This document shows positions 26,311-32,398 of a stretch of 32,398 nucleotides of DNA, piece after piece. Under the pieces are notes generated by a model, which was given only the letters and a program-made list of their open reading frames with translations, had not been told where the DNA came from and did not search any database. The stretch's first letter is position 1, and each line of letters begins with the position of its first letter. The translations under genes and the position numbers were made by a program. This DNA is from JBMYYR01 sp049609625 (GTDB lineage Bacteria; Bacteroidota; Bacteroidia; Flavobacteriales; CAJXXR01), in the NCBI GenBank assembly GCA_049609625.1, contig JBMYYR010000022.1, positions 1-32,398 on the forward strand. Reading direction: 5' to 3'.

Positions 26311-26784
26311 TTATTTGAATGAGATTTGCACTGTCGCTTTCTCAATATCTGTAAATGGGATTGTTTCTCTAAATTCTACGTTTTGTTTGCCTTTCCCTAT
26401 CGGTTTTGGCACGCGATCTTTCCAAACCAACACAATATAATCTTCGCCAACAGTTTCGAGCGTGGCCTTAATCTGTTTTTGAGACTTTAGTCGTACATCA
26501 AGTTTTCGGTTGATGTTCTTTTTATATTGTCGGTAATTCACCAAGGGTTTATCTAATCCTGGCGACGACACCACAATAGAGGCGTCTTTTTCCTCTTCTT
26601 CGAGCCAGCGTTCTATTGTTCGGCTAATCAGCCTACATTCACTAATCGTTACGCCGCCCAAATCGGAATCTACAAGCACCTCAATTTCACTGTTTAAGCT
26701 CAGGTTTAGCTCAACAACAAAAAGGTGTTCATGGTCTTCCATAACGCCGTTTATCAACTGTTCTATTTGACTTTTTTGAATCAT
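26311..26784 (-). CDS. rimP: Ribosome maturation factor RimP
   Basis: Needed for late 30S assembly. It has 157 residues, the usual size. Family features: the N-terminal alpha/beta domain with the acidic strand EVLVDSDLGGVTISEC, the motif VVSSPGLDKPLVNYRQYKKNINRKL, and a C-terminal small barrel (VLVWKDRVPKPIGKGKQNVE). It is the first gene of the rimP-nusA-infB operon, directly after a leader hairpin (26798-26820). Confidence 0.96.
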   Translation of the reverse strand: MIQKSQIEQLINGVMEDHEHLFVVELNLSLNSEIEVLVDSDLGGVTISECRLISRTIERWLEEEEKDASIVVSSPGLDKPLVNYRQYKKNINRKLDVRLKSQKQIKATLETVGEDYIVLVWKDRVPKPIGKGKQNVEFRETIPFTDIEKATVQISFK

Positions 26785-26793
26785 ATTGGGTAT

Positions 26794-26820
26794 AAAAAGA
26801 GGGGACTTGCCGTCCCCTCT
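26794..26820 (-). promoter_or_regulatory. Attenuator-like hairpin in the rimP-nusA-infB leader
   Basis: 9-bp GC-rich perfect stem agaggggac / gtcccctct (26798-26806, 26812-26820), loop of 5. On the minus strand it is followed at once by a T-run (26794-26798), the form of an intrinsic terminator. It lies after the operon promoter and 14 bases before the rimP start. No upstream minus-strand gene is left to terminate, since the promoter itself lies between. So it would cut transcription before the operon. Control by NusA or ribosome status is inference. Confidence 0.65.
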
Positions 26821-26848
26821 GTTCTATTAATTTCCTAATTCTATGGCG

Positions 26849-26878
26849 CAAATCTACTACTTTTTGACTAACCTACAA
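26849..26878 (-). promoter_or_regulatory. Promoter of rimP-nusA-infB
   Basis: Minus strand: TTG (26876-26878), 19-base spacer, TAGATTTG (26849-26856). A full match to the Bacteroidota consensus. Expected start of transcription is about 26843, giving a leader of roughly 60 bases with the hairpin in its middle. Confidence 0.75.
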
Positions 26879-27014
26879 ACTTTTAGTTTTAAAATCAACA
26901 AGATAAACGCATCCTGTTGAAAAAAACACTAGCTTTATTTTCATTCTAACCAAAGGTTTGTTGTTTTTTCAGGCTTTGTGCAAGCTTTCAGGTCGAGCTT
27001 AGCTAAAAAACAGT

Positions 27015-27022
27015 TACTTTTG
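27015..27022 (+). promoter_or_regulatory. -7 element before the ATL gene
   Basis: TACTTTTG, matching TAnnTTTG, 12 bases before ATG 27035. It implies an almost leaderless message and argues against the upstream GTG start at 26978. No TTG is seen at the usual distance. Confidence 0.4.
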
Positions 27023-27034
27023 AAGAAAAAAAAC

Positions 27035-27355
27035 ATGAGCAAGACTGCTTTTTCGGACAAGGTGTATGCAATCGTTCGAGCTATTCCGGAAGGAAAAGTG
27101 AGTACTTATGGGGCTATTGCCAAAGCTATTGGGGCTGCAAAATCGTCAAGAATGGTAGGCTGGGTAATGAACAAAGCTCATGCCTATCCTGATGTTCCGG
27201 CGCATCGGGTGGTAAACCGCAAAGGCATGCTCACGGGGAAGCATCATTTCCTAAGCCCAGACGCTATGCAAAAGCTTCTGGAGCTAGAGGGTATTTCTGT
27301 GGTTGACGATTGCGTGCAGGAGTTTGAAAAACACCTTTGGACGCCACCGAGTTAA
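27035..27355 (+). CDS. Alkyltransferase-like protein (MGMT fold without the reactive Cys)
   Basis: 106 residues from ATG 27035. It has the DNA-binding winged-helix part of O6-methylguanine-DNA methyltransferases: IPEGKVSTYGAIAKAIG, then SSRMVGWVMNKAH and VPAHRVVNRKGMLTG. The active PCHR box reads PAHR, so the Cys that accepts the alkyl group is Ala and the protein cannot repair DNA directly. Known ATL proteins (Atl1, E. coli YbaZ with PWHR) bind O6-alkylguanine and flag it for nucleotide excision repair. The same role is likely here. A GTG start at 26978 would add 19 residues with no family match. The stop overlaps that of the convergent TerB-like gene. Confidence 0.88.
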   Translation: MSKTAFSDKVYAIVRAIPEGKVSTYGAIAKAIGAAKSSRMVGWVMNKAHAYPDVPAHRVVNRKGMLTGKHHFLSPDAMQKLLELEGISVVDDCVQEFEKHLWTPPS

Positions 27356-27786
27356 ATTTTATTAATCTTTTTGATTGCTGTTGTAAACTCGTCTAATTCG
27401 ATGAATTTCTCGACCAACATAAAGGCAGCTTCAACCACTTCTTTTCTGGTATCTTTAGAAAATCCTAGACCAACAACAACGCGTTCAAGAATTTCAATTT
27501 GACGATTGTTCACATCGTGATCAGCAACTATCAAACGTGTCAAATTGTATAGTCGCTCAATGCGTGCTTCGTAACTTGCTGGCGGGTTGAGCGGGTATCG
27601 ATTTGGATTGATAAGAATTTCCGCATATTCTTTTTCGGTAATGTTCAACCTTCTTTTCATCCGATTGATCAACACTTGCTCTTCTTCTGAAATAATATCA
27701 TCGGCCAAAGCCAATTTTACTAAATTTGAAAAGTGCCCTAAATTACGCTTGTGTGCGCCACTGGTATATAAATCTGAGATAGACAT
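27352..27786 (-). CDS. TerB-like family protein
   Basis: 144 residues, all-helical in outline. The stretch LVKLALADDIISEEEQVLINRM with acidic pairs, and LTRLIVADHDVNNRQIEILERVV later, give the two-fold metal-binding helix pattern of TerB-type domains. Such proteins are widespread in Bacteroidota with no settled function; a link to tellurite is not implied by this alone. No other ter genes are near. It has its own promoter (27856-27884). Its stop codon (27352-27354) and the stop of the convergent ATL gene (27353-27355) share two bases. Confidence 0.8.
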   Translation of the reverse strand: MSISDLYTSGAHKRNLGHFSNLVKLALADDIISEEEQVLINRMKRRLNITEKEYAEILINPNRYPLNPPASYEARIERLYNLTRLIVADHDVNNRQIEILERVVVGLGFSKDTRKEVVEAAFMLVEKFIELDEFTTAIKKINKI

Positions 27787-27855
27787 CGAAAAAATGGGTT
27801 TAAATGATAGATTTAGTTTGGATGAGCAAAATTAATTAAAATATTTGCCTTATTC

Positions 27856-27884
27856 CAAAGATAGTTAAAATAAGAATCGGGCAA
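27856..27884 (-). promoter_or_regulatory. Promoter of the TerB-like gene
   Basis: Minus strand: TTG (27882-27884), 18-base spacer, TATCTTTG (27856-27863). It gives a leader of about 65 bases. A second -7 match (TACATTTG, 27882-27889) overlaps the TTG but lacks its own upstream box. I see nothing else in 27890-27992. Confidence 0.65.
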
Positions 27885-27992
27885 ATGTAATTAATGTGTC
27901 AACTTTTCGGTGTGGTGTTTAACTGAGTTTATGATTATTGTTTCGTTTCGTCTTCTTTTTCTACCGTATATCATCCTCGCAACCAAGTGTGG

Positions 27993-29366
27993 TTAAGCCA
28001 ACAACATTCTGACCATCATAAAAGCACCAGAGCCTACTAAAAAGCCTACAAGAGCTAACCATGAAATCTTTTTGAAATACCAAAAGAAATCAATTTTTTC
28101 CATACCCATAGCGACAACGCCAGCCGCCGACCCGATAATCAGCATAGAACCTCCTGTACCTGCCGAAAAGGCAACAAAATGCCAAAGCGGGTGATCTAAA
28201 CCTTCGCTAAACATACCCATGCTGGCCGCAACCAAGGGAACATTGTCGACAACTGCCGAACCAATACCGAGCAACATCACAACAACGTCGCTATCGGGAA
28301 TTGCGGTTTGCAATGCCTCAGCACCTATAAACAACAAGCCCAAAGATTCTAATGCGGCCACTGCCATCAAAATTCCGAAAAAGAACAAAATGGAAGGCAT
28401 TTCTATTTTAGAAAGTGAATGATGAACGGGGCTTGTATGTCCTGACTGAGCAAGCTCTTCTGCTCCGTCGCCAGCCATTGCTGAACCTACGCTAAATTTG
28501 CTGCGACTATAAATTTCGGCAAAAACACAAACTACAGATAGCGAAAGCATCATACCTACATAGGGCGGAAGGTGCGTTACGGTTTTAAAAATCGGAACAA
28601 AAACAATACCTGCCAAACCTAAATAGAGCATAATGGCGCCATGTTTACTTGGCGTAGAGGTTTCTTCCACAGCTTCTATTTCGCCTTTGAAGGCTGGCAG
28701 AAACGAAGCAATAAATACGGGAACAAGCATCGTAAGCAAGGAAGGAACAAATAAGTATTTGAGCAAATATGCGGCACTTACTTTGTCTCCAATCCAAAGC
28801 ATGGTGGTGGTTACATCGCCTATCGGAGACCACGCTCCGCCAGCATTTGCGGCAATGATAATGAGGCCCGCAAACCATAGTCTGGTATTTCGGTCGCTAA
28901 TGATTTTCTGTAAAATCGAAATTAAAACGATGGTTGCCGTCAAATTGTCGATGATGGCCGAAAGAACAAACGCCAAAGCAGCGAAAATCCACAATAGATT
29001 CGATTTTTTTTTGGTTTTGATGTAGGATTTAAAAGTCGCAAAACCATCGAAGTAATTTATGATCTCTACAATGGTCATGGCGCCCATTAAAAAGAATAAA
29101 ATTTCGGATGTTTTACCTAAATGATGAAGTAAAGTTTCTTCTGCCAAGTGCATTTTAGCATCGTGGCCAAAGGTACTAAAACCCTTAACTAAGGCGTGTT
29201 TTCCGGAATCAAACCATTGGTCGAATCCGTCGATGCCAAAACTAATCAAGGCCCAAGAAACAGCCATCATGGCTAGTGCTGGGATAAGTTTATCAAGTTT
29301 CAGATTGTGTTCTAAGGTAATGGCCAAGTAGCCTATAACAAAGATAATAATAATCAAGGTTGTCAT
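27993..29366 (-). CDS. nhaD: Na+/H+ antiporter of the NhaD family
   Basis: 457 residues with about 11-13 hydrophobic segments throughout. It exports Na+ (or Li+) in exchange for H+, which suits a marine habitat. Family motifs with buried polar residues: SAIIDNLTATIVLISIL, ANAGGAWSPIGDVTTTMLW, SAVVDNVPLVAASMGM and the late SAGTGGSMLIIGSAAGV. The paired Asp-Asn in the two DN motifs are the likely ion sites. It starts 12 bases after the dehydrogenase gene and is the last gene of the gldB-gldC run. Confidence 0.94.
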   Translation of the reverse strand: MTTLIIIIFVIGYLAITLEHNLKLDKLIPALAMMAVSWALISFGIDGFDQWFDSGKHALVKGFSTFGHDAKMHLAEETLLHHLGKTSEILFFLMGAMTIVEIINYFDGFATFKSYIKTKKKSNLLWIFAALAFVLSAIIDNLTATIVLISILQKIISDRNTRLWFAGLIIIAANAGGAWSPIGDVTTTMLWIGDKVSAAYLLKYLFVPSLLTMLVPVFIASFLPAFKGEIEAVEETSTPSKHGAIMLYLGLAGIVFVPIFKTVTHLPPYVGMMLSLSVVCVFAEIYSRSKFSVGSAMAGDGAEELAQSGHTSPVHHSLSKIEMPSILFFFGILMAVAALESLGLLFIGAEALQTAIPDSDVVVMLLGIGSAVVDNVPLVAASMGMFSEGLDHPLWHFVAFSAGTGGSMLIIGSAAGVVAMGMEKIDFFWYFKKISWLALVGFLVGSGAFMMVRMLLA

Positions 29367-29378
29367 GGAGTGTTGAGC

Positions 29379-30605
29379 TTACATAAGTTTATCCAAAGCT
29401 AGATCGAAAGCCGTTCGAGCAATGTGCGTTTTAGAATCGCTTTTGGCGTATACGTCTTGAAGAGCGTTTTTGATACGGCCTGAGGTGTCTCCAAAAATGA
29501 CTTCATCCTCTAAAGTGATGCCGTGTTGCATCAGAAAAGCAAAAACTCTTGCCATCCCGCAATTGGCAATGAAATCGGGAAGAATACTGACTTTGCCGTC
29601 GGTATATTCTCCAATAGGGCCAAAAAAGATTTCTTCGTCTGAAAAGGGCACGTTTGCACCACAAGAAATCACCTCTAAGCCATTAGCGACCATCTGATCT
29701 ACTTGTTTTTGATTGACCAATCTTGAGGCTGCTGCCGGAATAAAAACCTCAGCTCCAACGGTCCAAATTTGTTTATTAACCTCATCAAAGGATAACAGAT
29801 TATCAGCTTTCAGGAAATTACCATCTTTTTCTAAAAATAAAGTCTTGATGTCTTCTTTTGAAAAACCTTCGGGTTTCAACAAGCCGCCTACTCTGTCAAT
29901 GATTCCGACTACTTTTGCGCCAAGTTGGGCTTGATAGCAAGCTGCTGCTGCGCCAACATTTCCCCAACCTTGAATAATAACACGTTTACCTTCGATGCTT
30001 CCGCCAAAAATGTCGTAGTAATGTTTTACGGCTTCCGAAACACCATAACCTGTAATCATATCGGCAACCGTATATTTTCCTGATGTGTCTGGCGTTAGTT
30101 CGGGATGAGTTACAGGATATAGAACTCCTTTTTGAAGTTGTTTGATGATGGTCTTTTTTTCTTCTGAACTTGGAGAAAAGCAACCATTAAACACTCCTTC
30201 TTGTGGATGTTCGATACCTAAATCGGCACACATTGGAATCACTTCATGGATTTCATCAACATTCAAATCGCCACCTGTTCCGTAGTAGTTTTTTAGCAAA
30301 GGTTTGATGGCTTTGTACCAACGTTTTAGAACGCCTTGTTTTCGAGGATCATTTGGATCGAAATCAATTCCAGATTTTGCGCCTCCAATATCGGGTCCGG
30401 CTACTGTAAATTTCACTTCCATGGTTTTGGCAAGCGATATAACTTCGTGTTTGTTCAGTCCTTTTCGCATTCGGGTTCCACCTCCAGCTGCACCACCCCG
30501 CAAGGAGTTGATTACCACCCAGCCTTTGGCTTCGGTTTCGGCATCGTGCCATTCAAAAACAATTTCTGGGGCTTTGGTTTCGTAGAATTTTAAACGATCT
30601 TTCAT
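29379..30605 (-). CDS. Glu/Leu/Phe/Val dehydrogenase family protein
   Basis: NAD(P)-dependent oxidative deaminase of an amino acid, 408 residues. The N-terminal catalytic domain has KFTVAGPDIGGAKSGIDFDP, where the Lys of GGAK is the catalytic or binding Lys. The Rossmann domain has VIIQGWGNVGAAAACYQAQLGAKVVGIID (GxGNVG, about 215-245). A late ISCGANVPFSDEE stretch is family-typical. Whether the substrate is glutamate, leucine or another amino acid cannot be told here; the length is nearer glutamate dehydrogenases (about 410-450) than leucine dehydrogenases (about 365). It lies between gldC (26-base gap) and nhaD (12-base gap). Confidence 0.92.
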   Translation of the reverse strand: MKDRLKFYETKAPEIVFEWHDAETEAKGWVVINSLRGGAAGGGTRMRKGLNKHEVISLAKTMEVKFTVAGPDIGGAKSGIDFDPNDPRKQGVLKRWYKAIKPLLKNYYGTGGDLNVDEIHEVIPMCADLGIEHPQEGVFNGCFSPSSEEKKTIIKQLQKGVLYPVTHPELTPDTSGKYTVADMITGYGVSEAVKHYYDIFGGSIEGKRVIIQGWGNVGAAAACYQAQLGAKVVGIIDRVGGLLKPEGFSKEDIKTLFLEKDGNFLKADNLLSFDEVNKQIWTVGAEVFIPAAASRLVNQKQVDQMVANGLEVISCGANVPFSDEEIFFGPIGEYTDGKVSILPDFIANCGMARVFAFLMQHGITLEDEVIFGDTSGRIKNALQDVYAKSDSKTHIARTAFDLALDKLM

Positions 30606-30631
30606 TTCGTTGATTTTTAAAGGGTTGTAAT

Positions 30632-30967
30632 CTATTGCTTGTCCTCGTAGAGTTTGGCTTTTTCGGCAAACGTGGCACTAAAGGCTTTAATTTCTTGCGC
30701 TAAGGCCTCGTCGTTGGTCGCACGCATATAGGTGTCGGCCATGGTGGCGATGGTTTGATGAATAAGCAATTTCATTTCATCAACCTTCATCTCCTTTGTC
30801 CATAAATCTATCCGCAGAGCCGATTGTTCTTTGGGGTCCCAAATGCTGATAAGACAAGCTTCGCAAGTAGCGGGTTTGCCAGCGCCGTCGGAAGCCGACC
30901 AGCTTAACGTTTCGGGAACTTGGTTGTCATCTAAACCAATTTTAAATGTGATTTCTTCTTCGCGCAT
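30632..30967 (-). CDS. gldC: Gliding motility protein GldC
   Basis: 111 residues, no signal peptide, probably cytoplasmic. It matches what I know of GldC: the opening EITFKIGLDDNQVPETLSWSA, LRIDLWTKEMKVDEMKLLIHQTI in the middle, and a helical end (ATNDEALAQEIKAFSATFAEK). In Flavobacterium johnsoniae gldC lies with gldB and improves gliding. The spacing to gldB (5 bases) is that of an operon. Exact molecular role is not known. Confidence 0.93.
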   Translation of the reverse strand: MREEEITFKIGLDDNQVPETLSWSASDGAGKPATCEACLISIWDPKEQSALRIDLWTKEMKVDEMKLLIHQTIATMADTYMRATNDEALAQEIKAFSATFAEKAKLYEDKQ

Positions 30968-30972
30968 AGCGT

Positions 30973-31953
30973 TTAGGGTTTATAGGTTGAGGCTTGTAAA
31001 AATTCTTGAGCTGAGCTCTGCTGAGACATCAACTGATCTAAGCTCATGTTGTTTGTTGCCATATACGATTCTACAATCTTGAAGCCTATCCATCTGGCGA
31101 TACGGCCTGGCGATTCACGGTCAAACGATTGGCCAAACTTAGAGAAAGGAGCATCGGCTAAAAATCGATTGACCAAACTCTGCTCTGTGGCGTATAAATA
31201 ATCTTGTTTAATGAAAAATTTCCAAATTTCAGCCTCGTTTGCCTTTGCCCAATCAAACTGAGCGTCGTTGTATTTAAACACCCTAGATTCGTCATTATAT
31301 TCTAAAAGTTGGTAGGCAAAATAAGCTTTTTTTCCCTCTCTAATCATCTGACTCAGAAAGTTTTGATTAGAGCTTTGACCTTCCAGTTTCGAATCGGCAA
31401 GACTGAGTATGATGTCTGTTGGCAGAAATCTTAAGTCTTTTTGCATGGCTTGATAGCGCGGCAAGTCGCCGTAGAGCGGATGGCGTTCTCCCAAATAATG
31501 CTCCATACCTACAAGTACGTTGTTTTCGTAGTTGAGCACGCCTGTTTGCATTTCAAAAGCAGAGTTCCACAATATTAGGCGTGGCACTGTGTGGTTTGAG
31601 TCGGTGTTGCGATAGTTCTCCATAGCTGTTTGGAGTTCGGATTGCCATTGGCGATGATGTTTGAAACGTAAATTTAAGGTGTCCGAAAGGGCTTGCAAAT
31701 CAGCATTCCGACGACGCTCTAGCCATAGTTCATCTGGCTGATTGGTGTAGAACAGTAAGTCATAACTCGACTTGAGACTAGCCAAATCTCTTGAAAATGA
31801 ATCGATTGGAATAGAATAAAACGCTTGCTCAAAATAGTTTAAGTCCAAGTATTCGCTTTGCTCGTCGGCAACATCAAACACCCTATTGTTTTGGTTGTCT
31901 GTGCAAGACAACAGGCTCAGAGTCAAAACTAAAATAAGTGAGTAGAGTTTCAT
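30973..31953 (-). CDS. gldB: Gliding motility lipoprotein GldB
   Basis: 326 residues. Lipoprotein signal with lipobox LSLLSC (Cys near residue 17). The mature part matches GldB in layout: an early segment with DLNYFEQAFYSIPIDSF, a middle with MEHYLGERHPLYGDLPRYQ, and an end with SFDRESPGRIARWIGFKIVESYM. GldB is required for gliding in F. johnsoniae. It is the first gene of the run gldB-gldC-dehydrogenase-nhaD and is divergent from the beta-barrel gene at 32030. With the T9SS cargo at 8632-10062, it indicates a gliding, T9SS-bearing cell. Confidence 0.94.
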   Translation of the reverse strand: MKLYSLILVLTLSLLSCTDNQNNRVFDVADEQSEYLDLNYFEQAFYSIPIDSFSRDLASLKSSYDLLFYTNQPDELWLERRRNADLQALSDTLNLRFKHHRQWQSELQTAMENYRNTDSNHTVPRLILWNSAFEMQTGVLNYENNVLVGMEHYLGERHPLYGDLPRYQAMQKDLRFLPTDIILSLADSKLEGQSSNQNFLSQMIREGKKAYFAYQLLEYNDESRVFKYNDAQFDWAKANEAEIWKFFIKQDYLYATEQSLVNRFLADAPFSKFGQSFDRESPGRIARWIGFKIVESYMATNNMSLDQLMSQQSSAQEFLQASTYKP

Positions 31954-31963
31954 TTTTATTCAT

Positions 31964-31971
31964 TAATTTTG
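31964..31971 (+). promoter_or_regulatory. -7 element before the beta-barrel gene
   Basis: TAATTTTG matches TAnnTTTG on the plus strand, 58 bases before ATG 32030. No clear -33 TTG is seen. It lies only 10 bases from the gldB start and about 18 from the divergent -7 box. Confidence 0.35.
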
Positions 31972-31989
31972 CATATCAAAAAATCGAGG

Positions 31990-31997
31990 CAAAGATA
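31990..31997 (-). promoter_or_regulatory. -7 element of the gldB operon
   Basis: TATCTTTG on the minus strand, 36 bases before the gldB start. A full match to TAnnTTTG, but no TTG at 17-20 bases upstream, so a half match only. Confidence 0.45.
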
Positions 31998-32029
31998 ACA
32001 AACCCTTCTAATCTGAAAACCATATCAAA

Positions 32030-32398
32030 ATGAAAAAAACAATTTTATTACTTATTCTAGTTTTGGCTGCTTTGCAGGCCGATGTTCAAGCTCAAGATGT
32101 TAGGATTGGCATACACGCTTCGCCGAATATTTCGATGATTAAAACTAAAATAGATTTTGATTCTCGCTCCTCTAAGCTCAAATTCAACTGGGGTGTGCGG
32201 GCCGAACGAAAATCTGCTGGTCGGAATTTTAGTTACTTTGGAGGAATCGACCTGTCCTCAAAAGGCGGTAAACTTACATTTGATGGTGCAGTTTGGGATA
32301 TTAATGGAAAATACATCGAAATTCCTATGGGTGTCAAAATGGCAACTCGACCAATTGGCGAATTTGGCTATTGGTTTAATGTTGGTTTGGTTCCTAAT
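32030..32398 (+). CDS. Outer membrane beta-barrel protein, PorT-like (partial)
   Basis: Only the first 123 codons are in the window; the 3' end is cut. A signal peptide (MKKTILLLILVLAALQADVQAQ, cut after about residue 22) is followed by alternating strand-like segments (FSYFGGIDLSSKGGKLTF, KYIEIPMGVKMA, FGYWFNVGLVPN), typical of PorT-family and OmpW-size small barrels of Bacteroidota. It could relate to PorT itself, a T9SS component, or be one of many general outer membrane proteins of that fold; the fragment does not decide. It is divergent from gldB with a 76-base shared promoter region. Confidence 0.75.
   Translation, partial: MKKTILLLILVLAALQADVQAQDVRIGIHASPNISMIKTKIDFDSRSSKLKFNWGVRAERKSAGRNFSYFGGIDLSSKGGKLTFDGAVWDINGKYIEIPMGVKMATRPIGEFGYWFNVGLVPN

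Overview
The window is low-GC DNA from a member of Bacteroidota, most likely a gliding marine-type flavobacterium (Flavobacteriaceae). Four things support this: promoters of the Bacteroidota form (TTG, 17-20 bases, TAnnTTTG), gliding genes gldB and gldC, a secreted protein with a type IX secretion (T9SS) C-terminal sorting domain, and a split ATP synthase operon that lacks atpD and atpC. Most genes lie on the minus strand, so operons read from high to low coordinates.

Layout, left to right. Positions 1-151 hold only a terminator. Positions 152-5208 carry the F-type ATP synthase genes in the order atpB-E-F-H-A-G, with a good promoter and strong hairpins between some genes. Positions 5427-8545 carry carB, with no regulatory domain, downstream of rpmH (L34). 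Positions 8632-10062 encode a secreted redoxin-fold T9SS cargo protein. Positions 10189-10608 are ndk. Positions 10609-11349 are a decayed plasmid-type patch: a type II toxin-antitoxin pair of the RelE/ParE kind, whose toxin gene is split by a foldback element of about 326 bp with terminal inverted repeats and a 7-8 bp target duplication. Positions 11350-14073 carry an arginase and argS; argS has a one-base frameshift close to its 3' end. Positions 14271-14630 encode a small lipoprotein.

Positions 14783-17399 are rpsO-pnp with a hairpin leader. Positions 17563-21779 form a tight cluster tsaE - unknown 874-residue exported protein - osmC - orphan FecE-type ABC ATPase. Positions 21983-26784 are the rimP-nusA-infB operon, preceded by a leader hairpin that looks like an intrinsic terminator and so may be an attenuator. 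Positions 27035-27786 hold an alkyltransferase-like protein and a convergent TerB-like gene whose stop codons overlap. Positions 27993-31953 form a close four-gene run gldB-gldC-amino acid dehydrogenase-nhaD. A divergent beta-barrel gene begins at 32030 and runs off the end.

Most of the window is ordinary core genome (energy, translation, pyrimidine/arginine metabolism, RNA decay). The parts most worth a second look are the foldback insertion in the dead toxin gene, the argS frameshift, the rimP leader, the intercistronic hairpins of the atp operon, and the unrecognised exported protein between tsaE and osmC. I saw no CRISPR array, rRNA, tRNA, phage or defence island.
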